A stretch of DNA of 64,000 nucleotides from Prostheceraeus crozeri (Eukaryota > Platyhelminthes > Polycladida > Euryleptidae). Both the position numbers and the translations under genes were made by a program. The stretch spans positions 186,001-250,000 of the forward strand of contig CAJQUW010009290.1 of assembly GCA_907163375.1 (NCBI GenBank), read 5' to 3'. This document shows, in pieces, positions 10,550-22,545 of this stretch. Position 1 is the first letter of the stretch; every line of letters starts with the position of its first letter. A model generated the notes under the pieces. It was not told the DNA's origin. It did no database searches and was given only the letters and a program-made list of their open reading frames with translations.

Positions 10550-11830
10550 GCAGGCAGCATTAGGAGCGTACGGTTCACAGTATGAATTTTGATGTTCAAC
10601 AGCTAATATATCTAACTCTTTAGCAGTTCTCAAACCAAGTTTAACATTTTCACTTTTCTCGTAAGATTGGTAGTCTGGTGATGGTTATTGCCATTCTGTG
10701 AAGATCAGCTTGCTTAGCATAAAATTCTTCATAGAGATGAAATTGTTTTGTCTCAAAATTTTGAATTCCTGATATTTAATGAAATGTCAGCTTTCTGATG
10801 TCTTCGACTGAGGATTCAGATTACTATTTCATCATCCTACATCAAGTGGATTCGCAAAATGCAACATTTACCACATATTACCAGCACACTAAATTTGACA
10901 CTAGCTTGATAAAAGAAGTATTTCATGAATATCTGCCGAAATTTCACTAATATACATGTTGCGTATCTCAGAATCACAAACTCTTCAGTAGCTGTTTCGT
11001 GTTTTGATAAAGGTAATAATAATATAAAATGATATTTATTAGAATAAAATCAATCAAAAATCATATAAACGTAGAATTACAAAATAATTGAAATTTAATA
11101 TGCAGGGGTCAATATGTTTCATATGAAAGGCTGTGAATAAATGAAGTTTGCAGAAACTTAAGTACATTTGCCAAAAGTAACTTGACCAGCATGCCTGTAT
11201 GTAGATATACCCTCTGAGTTTTTGGAGATACTTATATAACACATATAAGTTAACCTGGACTAAGGGACTTAGAACATGTATAGAATGAATTCTCCCAAAT
11301 GTGCGATATTCATTAAAGATACAGGACTAAAAAGATATATTAATAAATCTGTTCTTCAGTTTATATTAAAGGAAAACTGCTACCAAAACGGATAAAATAT
11401 AGCAATAATCTCACAATCTTGTGTTCTGATTTCTCGATCGTGGGTATTTGATCTTGGGTAGGCCCATCAAACCCAGGATTTTATCCAACGCTGATGTAAA
11501 CGGCCGCTATGCAGGATCATAGTATGAATGGGATAAGAGTTTGCAAGGTACGTGTTTGATTCTTGTACATGTATCTTCCCATTTTTAATCAATGATTGGA
11601 TACAATAGATAAGAATGTAATTAAAAATATGCCTGATAGAAGTTATTTATTGTTATATAATGCGTACAATAAGTTGATAAATATATTTCGGCTATTTACA
11701 TCATAGCCGATGCACAACATTCAAATCATATTTCGTCAGATTAGAATGTGTTCTTTGTTAGGGAGATTGCTAGCTTTGGGTAGATTTATTAGATGGGTTA
11801 GATTTGCGTTTTGCAGTTTGATAACTTACC
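10550..11830. other. No gene recognised
   Basis: AT-rich DNA. It may contain the first intron and later exons of the secreted-peptide gene that begins at 12030 on the minus strand, but I could not identify a second exon. Confidence 0.4.
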
Positions 11831-12030
11831 GATAGAAAATGCTGCAGGCGTTCCCGTACTTGTGGCGTATTCCATACGAACCTTGTATGGTCAGATCTCT
11901 TGCACAAGCCTGGTGGTAGGTCGTCTGAGCATCGGTAATCAGGCAGGCAAGCTTCTGTAAGCGTTAATGCAAACGCGACGCATAAAAATAGGTATGCAGT
12001 AGTCGAAATGGATGACTTTCGAAGATTCAT
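11831..12030 (-). CDS. Putative secreted peptide precursor, first coding exon
   Basis: The ATG at 12030 opens MNLRKSSISTTAYLFLCVAF, a basic start plus a hydrophobic stretch, with a likely signal-peptidase site near LTEA|C (residues 27-28). Mature sequence CLPDYRCSDDLPPGLCKR has three cysteines (28, 34, 43) and ends at a dibasic KR (44-45), followed by SDHTRFVWNTPQ. The coding exon ends at a consensus donor (tatcg|gtaagt) after residue 67. The layout fits a neuropeptide or hormone precursor or a small toxin-like/antimicrobial peptide; no family is recognised. A TATA box lies just upstream. The stop and remaining exon(s) were not found. Confidence 0.55.
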
Positions 12031-12075
12031 TGTCCTTCCTGTTGAGTTCTGTAAAGTGGTTTACAGCTGTTGGTG

Positions 12076-12082
12076 TTATATA
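12076..12082 (-). promoter_or_regulatory. TATA box of the secreted-peptide gene
   Basis: On the minus strand TATATAA lies 46 bases upstream of the ATG at 12030. Transcription starting about 30 bases downstream would leave a very short leader, common for highly expressed small secreted peptides. This is inferred from position and sequence alone. Confidence 0.5.
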
Positions 12083-12777
12083 CGCGAAGATATCGTCAAA
12101 TGGGATTTGTGTGGCAAAAATGGACAATACGGTCTCCTTAGAGACGTTTAAGATGATAGGTTTTTAATTTGCAGAATCAAAGAATCAAGTTTTTGTACAG
12201 AAATCCCAATGGCACTTTGTTGACTTGTAATAAAAGGGAGGGAACAGACGAAGTGAAAATTAAGTTTCAAGTCTTAAAAAAGTTGTTTATTCCTCTCATT
12301 TCACGAAAGAAGAAGGAACTTTTTAGCGACAATAGAAAAGAACTGACGCCCTTTCTTCACCTCCTACCATCACCTGTAATCAACCAGTGTCATGGCGAAG
12401 ATGAGTTTCTATTCGAACAAACAAATTTGACTTTTAAAAGAATGAATGAGAGCACATGAACATTGAACAGTAATTGCATGTCAAAATCTAATCCATTATG
12501 AAGAAGTGTAAGTTATTGCAGCCGACACATATACCGGTATATTACTTGCAACTCAATTCTTCAAAAGTTGTACTACAATTGATATTCTTGTAATCATTAA
12601 GCTTCAGAACATCTGTTGAAGGGAATGATTGAATAAGGGGAAAATTAAGGCTCGTTCGATCATATTATAACTCTTAGGATCAAATATGCAAGAGAAATAG
12701 AAAGAATATACAAAAAGCAGACGAAAATTATAACAAAAAGGTCCTTTTTAATCTTCAACAGAGCTTGAGAGACGCAG

Positions 12778-12931
12778 ACACAGAGAGAGAGAGAGAGAGA
12801 GAGATAAAGAAGAAATAGAGAGGGAGAAGAGAGAGAGAGAGAGAGAGGAGAGAGAAAAAGAGACAGAGAGAAGAGAGAAGAAATAGAATGATAGAAGAGA
12901 GAAAGAGAGACAGAGAGAAGAGAGAAGAAAT

Positions 12932-12963
<32 letters not shown>

Positions 12964-13036
12964 CAGAGAGAAGATAGAAGAAATAGAGAGGTAGAAGAGA
13001 GAGAGAAGAGAAAAGAGAGAAGAGATAGAGAGAGAA
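12778..13036. repeat. (GA)n-rich microsatellite
   Basis: About 260 bp of GAGAGA with interspersed AGAAATAGAG and GACAGAG units. Leucine/serine-rich minus-strand frames across it are artefacts of the repeat. Confidence 0.9.
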
Positions 13037-13974
13037 GTGCAATTCCAAGCTCAAGTAGCGGTGCTGATCTTACTAACATGAATGGCAAAATCAACGGGTG
13101 ATGCAGACATTTAAAGCTTTGGCGCCGACAAAAGCATTTATTCATAAATAATCAATGAGAGTAGTATGGCAAACATGTTTTTTGAACAAGAAGGAATGTC
13201 CTGAGCGCGTTTTCATGGTTATTGCCAGTCGTCAGAGGCAAAATGTCTAACAAAAAAACTGTTTGTTTCATTATCTTCATGACAATGCTGTGTTATGCTT
13301 TGATAAATCCTTTTTCAAGGTCTGAGACAACCGCATCGCACCCAAGGACATTGGTTTTTTGTCATTGCCGTGTGATAAAGGTTTTATGTAAAATAATGAT
13401 CAAATTGTTGAACTCTGAGAACTATAATCAAATTGGAGTCTTATTTGTATTTGTGCGTTACATTGACTAATTTCTAAATTATTGCTAGCTGCTGATGATT
13501 CTTCTTATCTGCTAATAAGTTCAAAACATAGTAATAATAATGCAAATATGCGTTTATTTCTCAATGAATGGCAATCGGCAATCACATAGAAGTCATACGG
13601 TAAATCAGGTGATGTTTTTGAAGATGAAAAATGCTGGAAAATTATCAAAAATACAATCAAATGAAAATACGAAAAGTAATTAACTTCAACTGCGCTGATG
13701 CTTATGATTACGACAACTACAAACTTTGAAAATGAAGGAACGTCCACGACAGCAAGTTCTCCGAGCTGGAAGTATAAACCGGCCTGATTGAGATCTGTCC
13801 AGTAATAACTGATTGAAAATGTGATTTGGCTTCATCATTGTCTTCAGAAATCGTTGAGATAAAATGTCTCGCCTCTGGTTCAGAGAGGTCATACAGTTCA
13901 TTGTCGGTGCATCACTTTATGAAACCGTCTTTGAGCACACTCCATACCTGTTATGGACCTAGTATAAAAGGTAT
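13037..13974. other. No gene recognised
   Basis: Short open frames only. The part from about 13920 may belong to the LINE that continues at 13975, as the sequence around 13960-13985 gives a GPVLGP-like reverse-transcriptase motif. Confidence 0.4.
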
Positions 13975-14164
13975 GGACCAGTCTTAGGTCCATGCATTTT
14001 AGCATGTATGTTTCAACACTGCGATCTGTGTATAGTACCTTTACGATGCTTAAATATGTTGATGATACAAACAGAATATCGGGTTTGCGACGGAATCATT
14101 TTCATGAAGATGTTGTAGCCATTATTATATATTGTGGTCTTATAAGGTCTCATATCATTATATA
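13975..14164 (+). pseudogene. LINE reverse transcriptase fragment (left of mariner)
   Basis: The plus strand encodes MHFSMYVSTLRSVYSTFTML followed by KYVDDTNRIS, the catalytic YxDD motif of a non-LTR reverse transcriptase (alanine replaced by valine). It is cut at 14164 by the mariner element and resumes at 15941. The clade looks CR1/Jockey-like. It is 5'-truncated and decayed. Confidence 0.65.
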
Positions 14165-15940
14165 TTGGGTTGGCAACAAAGTTTTGACCGATGCAAAAAT
14201 GACTATATTTTTTCATCAAAAAATCGTATGAATTGCATGTTTTACCAAAGCAATACCTACTACAACGCATACACTATAATCCTCATTTCAATCTGATGGA
14301 CCATTCCTCCCCCTCGCATCGAGATTTTTACATCTGTTGATGATTATGAGTAATGATATTTTTATAAATTTTTTAGTTGAATTTTTTTTATTAATTGATT
14401 AATTTATCAATTCTATTAAGACCCACGTTTCTAGCAGAGAGAAAGCAAAAAAATCCAATAAAGCAAGCCGTTGTAATTCACTGATCATTTTGTGCCAGGT
14501 GTTGGAAATAATTTCCATCGGCATCGATGCACCTTTGCCATCTACTTGACAGTAAATTGAAGGCTTTTGCGAAAAACGATCTGTTTTTCGAATCGAACCA
14601 ACGGTTCACTTCCCTCATCACTTCATCGGCATTCCTAAAATTCATGCCTTTTAATGAACTTTTCATCGGAGAAAACAGATAATAGTCCGATGGAGACAAG
14701 TCCCGCGAATAGGGAGGATGATCCAACACACTAAGTCCGAGATCGGCTAACTTTCTCCTCGTTTCAGCTAAAGTGTGAGGTCTAGCATTGTCTTGTAAAA
14801 AACAGAAGCCACTTAGGTCAGCACGACGTCTTTTCTTGCACACAGCAGCCGTCATCCTGTCAAGTTCCTCACAATATACAGTGGATGTCACATGTTGACC
14901 GACGGGCAGCACAGCAACATGAAGAATGCCGCGAGAGTCCCAAAACACAATAGCCATGTGCTTTTTGTTGGTCATCGCATTGCGAGATATTGAGGTATCA
15001 CCGTCACCACCTGGGGTCACCCATTATCGATTCGAGATGCAGTGTTCATCGTCGACGGTTATGAGACGATGAAGAAAGTTGTTCTGCTCACACTGGTATA
15101 AGAGGGCCTCACACACGATCTTTCTCCTCAACTTATTGGCCTCCGATAGACGATAAGGTAACCATTTATTGACTAGGAATCGTTTCCCCATTCTATTCAA
15201 TTTCCTACGAATAGTTTCATGACTGACTCCGAGTTCTTGTCCGATTGTACGTGTCGTTGCGTACTTGTCTTCCTCCAATAACTGCAGTATTTGATCGTCT
15301 AAGACAATAGATTGTCGTCCTATGCGTTGTGCGTCTGAACAATCGACCTTGCCGTCGTCGAATTTTGAGACCCGTCTATGGCAGGTTCTGACCAACACTC
15401 TTCCTGGACCACGTGCCTCGTTGATCTTTTTGCAAATATCGGGTGGACTTAAGTTAGACTCCCAGAAAAAAATAGATGAGTTTGCGAATGTCTTTCCTAT
15501 CAAAATCCATCGTTGTACAACTCGGAGCAGATGACGGTAGAATGATGCAGTGACTTAAAAATCCAATCGATACAGCCGACTCTGCTTTCTCTACTATACA
15601 CAATAGCAATCAAATTAACATTGAGACCTAGCATATCAAGTAATTGAAGTCACATGACTATTGTCAATCAAATCTTCGTGAAATGATCATAGATATCTAA
15701 TAACACTGTCTATGTGCCAACAGTTTGAAATGATACATTTATTAGATATCTGACAATACTTTGTGATTTCAATAATTAACCCATTTCAAAATGGAAGAAA
15801 ATATCGCATCATACTAAAACAGGTCTTGTAATGCTCGCTATGATACCGGTATTGAGTTCGTAAAGTAACTAATGTATACAATGAAGTAATAAAGAAAAAA
15901 AGGCAGTTTTCCATCGGTCAAAACTTAGTTGCCAAGCCTA
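14165..15940 (-). mobile_element. mariner (Tc1/mariner) transposon, 1.78 kb
   Basis: Inverted ends TTGGGTTGGCAACAAAGTTT (left) and TAGGCTTGGCAACTAAGTTT (read from the right) continue into TTGACCGATG on both sides, and TA flanks each end. A mariner transposase fills 14478-15503 on the minus strand. Both ends and the gene are complete in extent, so the copy is fairly young. Confidence 0.88.
14478..15503 (-). pseudogene. mariner transposase, one in-frame stop
   Basis: The frame starts at 15503 and runs to 14478, interrupted only by a TAA at 15024-15026 where related proteins have a glutamine codon (CAA), so a single C-to-T change explains it. The N-terminal half has the helix-turn-helix with TTRTIGQELGVSHETIRRKL. 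Catalytic residues are in ITVDDEHC, LQDNARPH and LSPSDYYLF, with 34 residues between the last two aspartates, the DD34D signature of mariner. It ends CIDADGNYFQHLAQ, the usual C-terminus. The length, about 340 codons, is normal. Confidence 0.88.
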
Positions 15941-16717
15941 TATTATAAGGTATTATAAGCCATTAATAAAGAAATCTCAAATGTATTACAGTTGGCGACG
16001 GAAAGCGATTTGTTGGTAGATGCTGAAAAGACGAAGGGTCTGATTCATTACAGAGAACTTGCCTTTAGAGAGCAGAGATATGTGGAATCATTAATTCCAT
16101 CAGTTGACCTGCACTCGCGTGCGGTTTTTGGGAGTGATTCTGGATGAAAACCTTTATGTAATGGAAAGGACATGTAAAAGGAATCAGGTCCAAGTGCGCA
16201 CAGCGAATGCACATTTTACGAAGAGACAAAGATTCTGTGACTGATGCAGAGTTCCTAGCTGTATATCGTGGTGTTGTTATAAGGTCTCTGCAGGAATATG
16301 CTTGTCCCGTCTTTATTGGTATTGCAAGAGAAGATTTACTACATCTGGAGAAATTGAAAAACGTTCTTTGAAAATTAAAGTGCATTGTAGATTGTAGAAT
16401 CTCAGCAGTACAAAGGATCGTCTTGCCGTGAACGTTTTTAGATCTGTTGTAACTCAGATGCCACAGTTAGAAATCTTGTGCCATCTGTGCTCCCCAGTGG
16501 ACGTTAGTCTGTTCCTTAATGTAGAACAATCATCTGTCTAAAGTCTTTTATTCCGTGCACGTCTATTATTATTTCGTCTCCCGTTTGCGATTGACTTCTG
16601 ACATTGGATTTTATGCTGGCATGTACTTACTTTCTATTTTGCTATGAAATGTAAACTTGCAATGATTCCCATTCAGTGATCCAATAAACGATTTTCTCTC
16701 TCTCTCTCTCTTTCTCA
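15941..16717 (+). pseudogene. LINE 3' half (right of mariner), with (TC)n tail
   Basis: After the TA of the mariner insertion the LINE continues in the plus strand: LLVDAEKTKGLIHY and SLIPSVDLHSR, then VTDAEFLAVYRGVVIRSLQE and YACPVFIGIAREDLL, the region downstream of the YxDD motif in CR1-like elements. Several frame changes are present. An AATAAA at 16683 is followed by a TC run. The same YACP.F.G segment occurs in the LINE at 28.9-30.9 kb. Confidence 0.65.
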
Positions 16718-17721
16718 AGACGATACGCGTCTGTGGTAGATAAACCTTGAAATAACGGGCAGAATACTCAAATAGTGAGCAAACTGTTGCGGAACATAGT
16801 CTTTAACTGATCAGATGATATACAACGCTTGAGGATGCGAATGGGATAGTCTCAGGGATGCTGTTCTGATGATATTGTCATTATTATCGCTCCATGTTGC
16901 TTGGTCGCTTGCATTTTCTTACTTTGCCATTTTTGTAGCTACAAAGATGACACGCGCCTGCGAATAAGACTAGACATGACCCAAGAATAAAGTAATGAGA
17001 AAGTTAAAGTAAATATAGCAGTCACGGTCGGCAGTCAAATTAAGCGGAATGGCTAGCAACTTGAGATCACAAAAATGTTGGTTGATGCGAATGACATCAG
17101 CTTGTCAAGGTAGAAATAATCAAAAATGCTCTTCACACGAGATGATCATGAAATGAATAAATGTGAAATTATTGCGCATAATATTCATATTCACTTCACG
17201 ATGTCATTCTTTTGCTAATATGATGACATATGACAACATGACCTTATGACAAGATATCACACCTTGCAATTGAAGTTACTGCATCTCCAATGGAGCAAAG
17301 AAGAGCCGCGTGGCGAGTAGATACCGACGATTTCTCTTGTTGATGCCAATAGCAATTAGGCAGCAACAAACCTGGAAACGGGACGCATGTGCCACGACTG
17401 ATGCTGAGACGTCTTTGTAAATACCAGCCTTGGCTTGGACGAGATTTCTTCATCCCATTCCCATTTCCACGGGAAATTTACATGGGAAATACCATTCCCA
17501 CGGGATTTTTCAAAATGCATGACTATTTCCCATAATTGATTATTTTCATAGACCATTTTTTTCTTTGATAAACTTTGCTGACAAGAAACTTTAGGTTAGG
17601 ACTTAGGGTGCATTCTATTCGATTGTAGGTCAACCGTGTACATGAATGATAAGTCATCATCAAGTCTTATGTTCTCCAGTCGAACTTATGTAATTGGATT
17701 ACTTGAAGTGAAGGGTTCTAC
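16718..17721. other. No gene recognised
   Basis: AT-rich. At 17455-17535 the words CCCATT, ACGGGA and TGGGAAAT repeat in both orientations (for example CATGGGAAATACCATTCCCA), a small word-dense patch like those in the fold-back elements elsewhere in the window. Confidence 0.4.
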
Positions 17722-18445
17722 CAGGGATGCTGAGTCCTATTATTTTGATAGGACTCCGGGTGGCAAGTAAATAAGGCTAGTTTTTAAAGAAACTGGTAAC
17801 CTAAATCATAGATCATTATAGGCTTACCTGAACAAATTTCTAGCGATCATTGCTGTATCAATTATCGATCATTTTCGATGAAAGTTTATCAAATGTCGCT
17901 TTCAGTTGTATGCATGCGACTTGGCTGCTTCCATCTTCTTGATGTGTGCTTTACACGGTTTTTCTCCAGTCTCTTCCAGGCAGGAAAATCTCCCATCCTT
18001 CTCCAAAAAATATGAATACACTTTCGATTTTAATATGTGCTCTGTAGGAGCCATCACACACGATTGACGTGAGGGTAAGAAGTGATGTTCTCAAACAACC
18101 TAGTATTTCGTTTTTTGTCTCTAAGGGGCCCTTTGGCGCGTAGGTGTGTGTGATCGAGGCTAGGAAGGCTTGTCTTCTCTACTAAATCACCGAGAGAAAA
18201 GACAATCCTTTTTTCACCATCACGGTTCATTCCTTCAACTATTACAGGCTTTGCATGCACTGCTGTCTCTGTACTTTTGCTTGACAGAGAAAGTTGACAT
18301 CAAGACAGCGACAGCTATGCACGAGGATAAATAATTTGTTTGTATTATATTTCGGGTGTAGTTATAGCCCGGAGTCCGGAGTCCAACTCCAACTCCAGCA
18401 AAAATGATAGGACTCCGAGACTCCGACTCTGACTCCGCATCCCTG
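17722..18445. mobile_element. hAT-type MITE copy 1, 724 bp
   Basis: Ends CAGGGATGCTGAGTCCTAT and, read from the right, CAGGGATGCGGAGTC are inverted repeats rich in GGAGTC words. Flanking 8-mers GGTTCTAC and GGCACTAC differ at two bases, a decayed 8-bp duplication typical of hAT. A second copy with independent flanks is at 61703-62447. A 68-codon minus-strand frame (18054-18260) is kept in both copies with only a few residue changes, but I see no known domain. Confidence 0.8.
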
Positions 18446-21400
18446 GGCACTACACATACGTCTACAAATCAGACTACCAGGCAAACTTTCATTTGGAATA
18501 GCTGAGCTAACTTCTTTAGAGGTCAAAATACAAGTCACCATTTCATCGGAACATTGTCTCAACTACTTAAGCCCAAATAAGTTCTGTCTAAAATAGCTAA
18601 AAACACAATGAATATATGAGGCCTAAAATTGAAATGATAGGCCTACTACAGATACGTCCATACATGAAATATTCCTACCAACCGATGTGAGTGGATAACC
18701 TACTTGCATCTTCAACTGTTCGTGCGATACCGGTACCTAGTCAATCTGTATGGAAACATATCCATACAGTAGGCCTAAGTGCATACATTCAAGACTAAAA
18801 ATAGACTAGAGCATCTACACATAGCAAGGATCAAATACAGAAATGTCAACCTGGCATACTTTTATTACATCTCACATGTACCTGAATATTACTGTTGCTT
18901 GCTTTGCTTGTACTTTTTCGATTTTTATTTATTTGAAATATACACATCTCTACTCTAGTCTGTGTACATTACAGCACGCGCAACGCAGTCTCACTTTTAA
19001 TCAAACTGAGAAATCTACTATCGTTTATGTAACATTTAGTTACATATCTTCCATATATTCCTTACAAGCATTAAGCATCATTATTTTGCTCAATTAAATT
19101 TAGGATTCAAAGCCTCTGTTTCAGTAACGAGCTAGTTAGGATAAAAGGGATATGAATGTCCACTTTATAATCATGTCATAATTTTCTTTAGTCTTGGTTA
19201 ACATTCCAAAAAGTTATGTATGTAACATCCATGAAAGGACAGCACACCTACAAAATTATTGTTCACTTCTACTGGAGTACGTCCCATTTTAGTAGGAATT
19301 CCCATGGTAAATGCCGCTGCCACGGCAAGTTTGGCAGCTACCCTTAACTGGGCTGACTGGGGACAAACTCGAAGAAATATTTTTCAGACTGCAATTTTGA
19401 AGCCGGATCTTTATGAATAAGCATGTATAAAAAACCATAAGAAATTTTGAAGAATGCATCTCACACAATGACAGTTTCAAGACTTTTGATTAAGAAAAGC
19501 AAAATTGTGACAAGTACTACGCCGGGACTGATTAAGTTAGCTTGGTTTTCCATTGACGAAATGAGCAGCATCCTACCTACGCACGTACATGGGGCTTGGG
19601 AAGATCCATGTTCTATGAGAGAGTCATACAGAACACATAAGGGAGGTTCATACAGCACATACCGAATTCCCATTACAATGAGTATGTGGACGGGGCCAAA
19701 AGCTCAATATTTCTATAAGCGAACATCGATCTTCTATATGAAATGCTTTTGTTTGAAGGATTTTTCTTACTTCCAGTTTCACTTTTATGGGCACAAACAT
19801 ATTTGTTCTTCTTAATGTCTAATAGCCAATTTATCACGGTCATATTACGGTCGCACAACACATGCAGTCGGTCTGAAATCGCTGATTACCTTAAAAGTTC
19901 CCCAGAAAAAAATCTTTGCATTTTATAAACATGCTAAGTCGGGGTAGTTCAAAAATGTAAATCCTAAATTTAATCGAGCTGTCTTCGAGAAAATTCAAAT
20001 TTCAAATTGTATAAGTAATATGGAAAAGTACATGAATATCTACTTAAATTTCAAATAAGGAGTTCTCCATGCAAACTGCTGGCATTTTTAGTTATTGTAG
20101 CTCCTATTAAGTCGCAAAACGGGAACATTGTGGCCATCTATCGTGATTTTTTGAAATAATGTGAGCTTTAAAATCAATAAGTACAATCATGTAGTATGAA
20201 TAAACATAGAATTCGTAAATGAGAATTTCTTCTGACAAAAGAAATTAATTTTCTGGTGTTAAAGTACATTCATAGTCGTATGCTGTCAATCGTATTCATT
20301 TCATTATACGAGATGCTTTTTACCCTCATTTGTAGTTGTAATATGCACGGCAGTATGATCATACTTATTCTTCATACTTATTCGCCTCTAATCTTGTATA
20401 CAAATTCAAATGTTGGCAAATTGCTATATTTGCGGGACTGGTTGACACTTTAGTCATCACCAGAATTCTTTAACACTTAGAAGATACACCTAAAGATGCT
20501 GAGATTGTCAAATACGTTCATAGAAATAGCTATCTATGACAATTTCCAAATAGTTTTTCGCACAAAGTACACGCGCACTGCTGAAAGTCTGGTCATGAAG
20601 CAAATCAATAGTTCAGCCTTGATGAACGAACACGAGTCTTCAGCTCCAATTTTATTGTTTTAGCATTTGACATTAAATTCCGCAGTTTTAGACGTAATTA
20701 TAAATGCAAATCAGTTCCTTTTGTATTGTTTTTAGCATGTATTCAATTTCTATGGTTTTAGACGCAATTGCCAGAGTTCTTTTAGCTTTGACAAGTAATC
20801 AATTGATGTATTTAATGGTTTTATCTTTATTGCAACTAATTGCAATTAATTGTCTCTTGCACAAAAAAAGAGTACTCTATTTACAGCATTGTGCAGACCA
20901 AAACAGTAAATATTATTTCATCCAATTATACAGCATAATATTAATTAATGATATATTGAATTCCAAGGACTAATTGCAATTACTGGTGCAACTTCTTCAT
21001 TCTTCTATTTTGATTGATGTTACCGTAAATGAAGCATGCGAGCTCATTGTTCTGCCTCGTCCATTGAAGAAATTGAGAGAATGACTTCTATGAAGAAAGA
21101 AAAGCCATTTTCCCAATTTTCATTTGTGTAGAATTTTATGATATCAGGATATTTCATGAGAATATTTCAGCATTTTCCAAGGCCTTCGTCAACTTCCCCC
21201 ATAACTGCAAATCACAGTCTCTGTAAAACTGTCACATCTCCTGAATTGCTGCACAATTGATTTTAGACTCGATATCCTTTTGTTTCATTTCGAAACATTT
21301 AAAAATTAGCTTATTATTTTCGATTTCTAATTTGATTTCATGTTACTTTCTATTTCTACTACGTTTTGCTTAATGATATGGCCTTTTCACATGGGATTGG

Positions 21401-21756
21401 CAGTGATATAATTTGTAAGAGTTAACCAATTAATAGATCGCAATGCTGATTGATCGTGCATGTGAGATGAATCGCTAGTTGTAGAAGTTTTGAGACTGAC
21501 TTCTACATATTTCACTAAGTTTATAGAGAGAAAAATAATCAACCGAGCTCTGAAGCATTAGATGACGGCAGAGAAAATGCATACACTATCGACACTTAAA
21601 GAGTGAGCATGCACCATAGCACTAGAGATCTAATTTCATATGGGGAAAAAGCTTTCATTTAAGAATTTCGTAATCTCTACTTGCTCATACTATGTCTCGC
21701 TCTGGTCCGCGGATCTGGTCTTTAAGACAATGTGATCAAAAGAGAAATTACTCTGT
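18446..21756. other. No gene recognised
   Basis: Over 3 kb of AT-rich DNA with chance open frames (the longest, 19447-19815, lacks any recognisable domain or codon bias). TAGGCCTA occurs at about 18641 and 18771. Confidence 0.5.
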
Positions 21757-22545
21757 CCTGGAGCCTGTGTTACTTGCGCTAACTGCAATAAAAATAAGCA
21801 ATGTTTTCAAAAAATGTGATATATAACATTACGTGCAATCTGCGTAGTAAACAGTATGCTGGTGAAACCTGACGAGTTATACACCATCGGATTTTGGAAA
21901 ACTCAAATATATACAATAAAACCAGTGGGGTTGTTCAGCATTTTACTTTAGAACATTCAACCTGTGAAATTTATTTTACTTGGAGTTTGTTGCACACAGG
22001 TGCTCGTTCTTGTGATAAAAGATTGATTTTTGAAGTTCATTACTTTTCTCTTATTCCCCATGAGCAAATCATTGACGGTTGTAATGGGAGGAAATGTGCT
22101 TTTAAATTGCAATTTATGTTGTACCTTGTTTTTTACTATTACCTGTAGATTATGATTTTTTATGATTTTTCTGTTGAACAATGTTGGATTCTTTTTCTAT
22201 TAGTCACCTATTTTCTTATTTAATTTTTCTACCTCGAATTAATTTTTTCAATTTTTTTATTTTGTTTTCTTCTTCATAGTCTACATTATATGTATATTTC
22301 TGACTTACGTTTCCTCACTTTTGCTCGTTTTTCAGTGCGTTGTAAACTTACCATGTACTACCTACCGGCTTCCGTGACACATTGAGTTGTATGACCTTAT
22401 CTATTGATTTCAGTGTCCGTGTTTATTTCAGTCTATCGAATCTTGTTCACCCGTGCAGATCAGTCTTGTGAATGCTTGCACTCATTCTGTGCTTCAATGG
22501 CATTGAGAAAGCTGTAATAGCGAAACGTCTGCCAACTTTGATAAA
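21757..22545 (+). mobile_element. Penelope-like element remnant 1 (GIY-YIG region and 3' end)
   Basis: Plus-strand reading gives a cysteine cluster (CVTCANCNKNKQCF), then across frames SKQYAGET and the frame at 21894-22148 with SGVVQHFTLEHSTCE. This order (Cys knuckle, YvGeT, HF..H) is that of the GIY-YIG endonuclease at the C-terminus of Penelope-like elements. It is frame-shifted and 5'-truncated. About 350 bp downstream, CATTGAGAAAGCTGTAATAG followed by CGAAACGTC at 22501-22529 resembles a hammerhead-ribozyme core. Confidence 0.55.

Noticed and set aside
12169-12459. 96-codon plus-strand frame divergent from the secreted-peptide gene
   Set aside because: Composition is unremarkable, no domain, no splice or promoter support.
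12660-13145. Leucine/serine-rich 161- and 99-codon frames on the minus strand
   Set aside because: They are the translation of the (GA)n microsatellite and have no protein-like content outside it.
19447-19815. 122-codon plus-strand frame
   Set aside because: A second frame of similar length runs antisense; neither shows motifs, and the region has no splice or TE context.
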